64,000 nt of DNA. It comes from Laspinema olomoucense D3b (GTDB taxonomy: Bacteria; Cyanobacteriota; Cyanobacteriia; Cyanobacteriales; Laspinemataceae). Where the stretch lies: the NCBI RefSeq assembly GCF_025370785.1, contig NZ_JAMXFA010000007.1:124001-188000 (forward strand). Reading direction: 5' to 3'. The notes beneath the pieces are model-generated. The model did not search any database. It worked only from the letters and a program-made list of their open reading frames with translations, and had not been told where the DNA came from. A program made the translations under genes and the position numbers. Numbering within the stretch: position 1 is the first letter of the stretch; each line of letters opens with the position of its first letter. Of the stretch, positions 63,952 through 64,000 are shown in pieces.

Positions 63952-64000
63952 ATTGTGTCCAATCAGTTAACCGTTAACGATTTAGGGTGAAGCGTTAACG

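Noticed and set aside
1-64000. tRNA, rRNA or CRISPR arrays
   Set aside because: No cloverleaf with GTTCRANNC, no rRNA segment and no regularly spaced direct repeats were found by eye; scanning is incomplete.

Overview
The window is a piece of cyanobacterial chromosome. Evidence for this is the very frequent HIP1 octamer GCGATCGC, a phycobiliprotein lyase, a high-light-inducible protein, NdhB, ClpC, a CPP1-like protein, a TPM/Psb32-like protein and a cyanobacterial FtsZ/FtsQ pair. The density of WD40/STAND proteins, giant kinase fusions, Uma2 genes and small palindromic repeats fits a large-genome filamentous (Oscillatoria/Phormidium-like) lineage. The exact genus cannot be read from the sequence.

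Layout. 0.2-3.5 kb: thiD, ftsZ and ftsQ on the minus strand. 4.4-12.1 kb: a 460-residue P-loop ATPase, a 1.15 kb gene-free gap, then a 1727-residue TPR-STAND-WD40 protein. 12.2-21.4 kb: DUF1823, a TPM protein, two more WD40 proteins, an SDR, a DHH phosphoesterase and a repeat-rich gene-poor stretch with a 35-codon membrane-peptide ORF and structured intergenic sequence. 21.4-25.4 kb: a small membrane protein with a MerR-type metal sensor, an Hlip, alanine dehydrogenase, a GNAT acetyltransferase and a zinc-ribbon pseudogene. 25.4-35.1 kb: a MASE1 histidine kinase and a 1808-residue Ser/Thr kinase-AAA-GAF-histidine kinase, interleaved with two Uma2-type genes. 35.1-46 kb: core genes topA, ndhB, yggT-like, clpC and CPP1-like. 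46.6-49.5 kb: an SDR and a two-gene Septu (PtuA/PtuB) anti-phage module. 49.7-59.4 kb: pgeF, birA, an M23 peptidase, ribE, a BFN nuclease, an Fe-S aldo/keto reductase, a hypothetical exported protein, a solute-binding lipoprotein and a CpcS/CpeS lyase. 59.7-64 kb: a coiled-coil protein, an IS607-type element (serine recombinase plus TnpB), a CobT-like protein and a DUF2232 membrane protein.

The accessory themes are conflict or signalling machines (the STAND/WD40 locus, Septu, giant kinases) and several families of small mobile or palindromic DNA. Four copies of an AGAAACCCGGTTTCT-type doublet, two copies of an ~80 bp TIR element and two copies of a ~58 bp palindromic element are visible. One copy of the ~58 bp element lies in frame inside a coding region.

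The best candidate for an under-described system is the pair at 4411-12129: an ATPase plus a TPR/STAND/transmembrane/14-blade WD40 protein whose N-terminal domain looks like an NTPase without a P-loop. Other points for follow-up are a probable AUU start codon for the IS607 recombinase, two stacked terminator-like hairpins upstream of a small unknown gene, and the 35-codon ORF at 15.9-16.0 kb.
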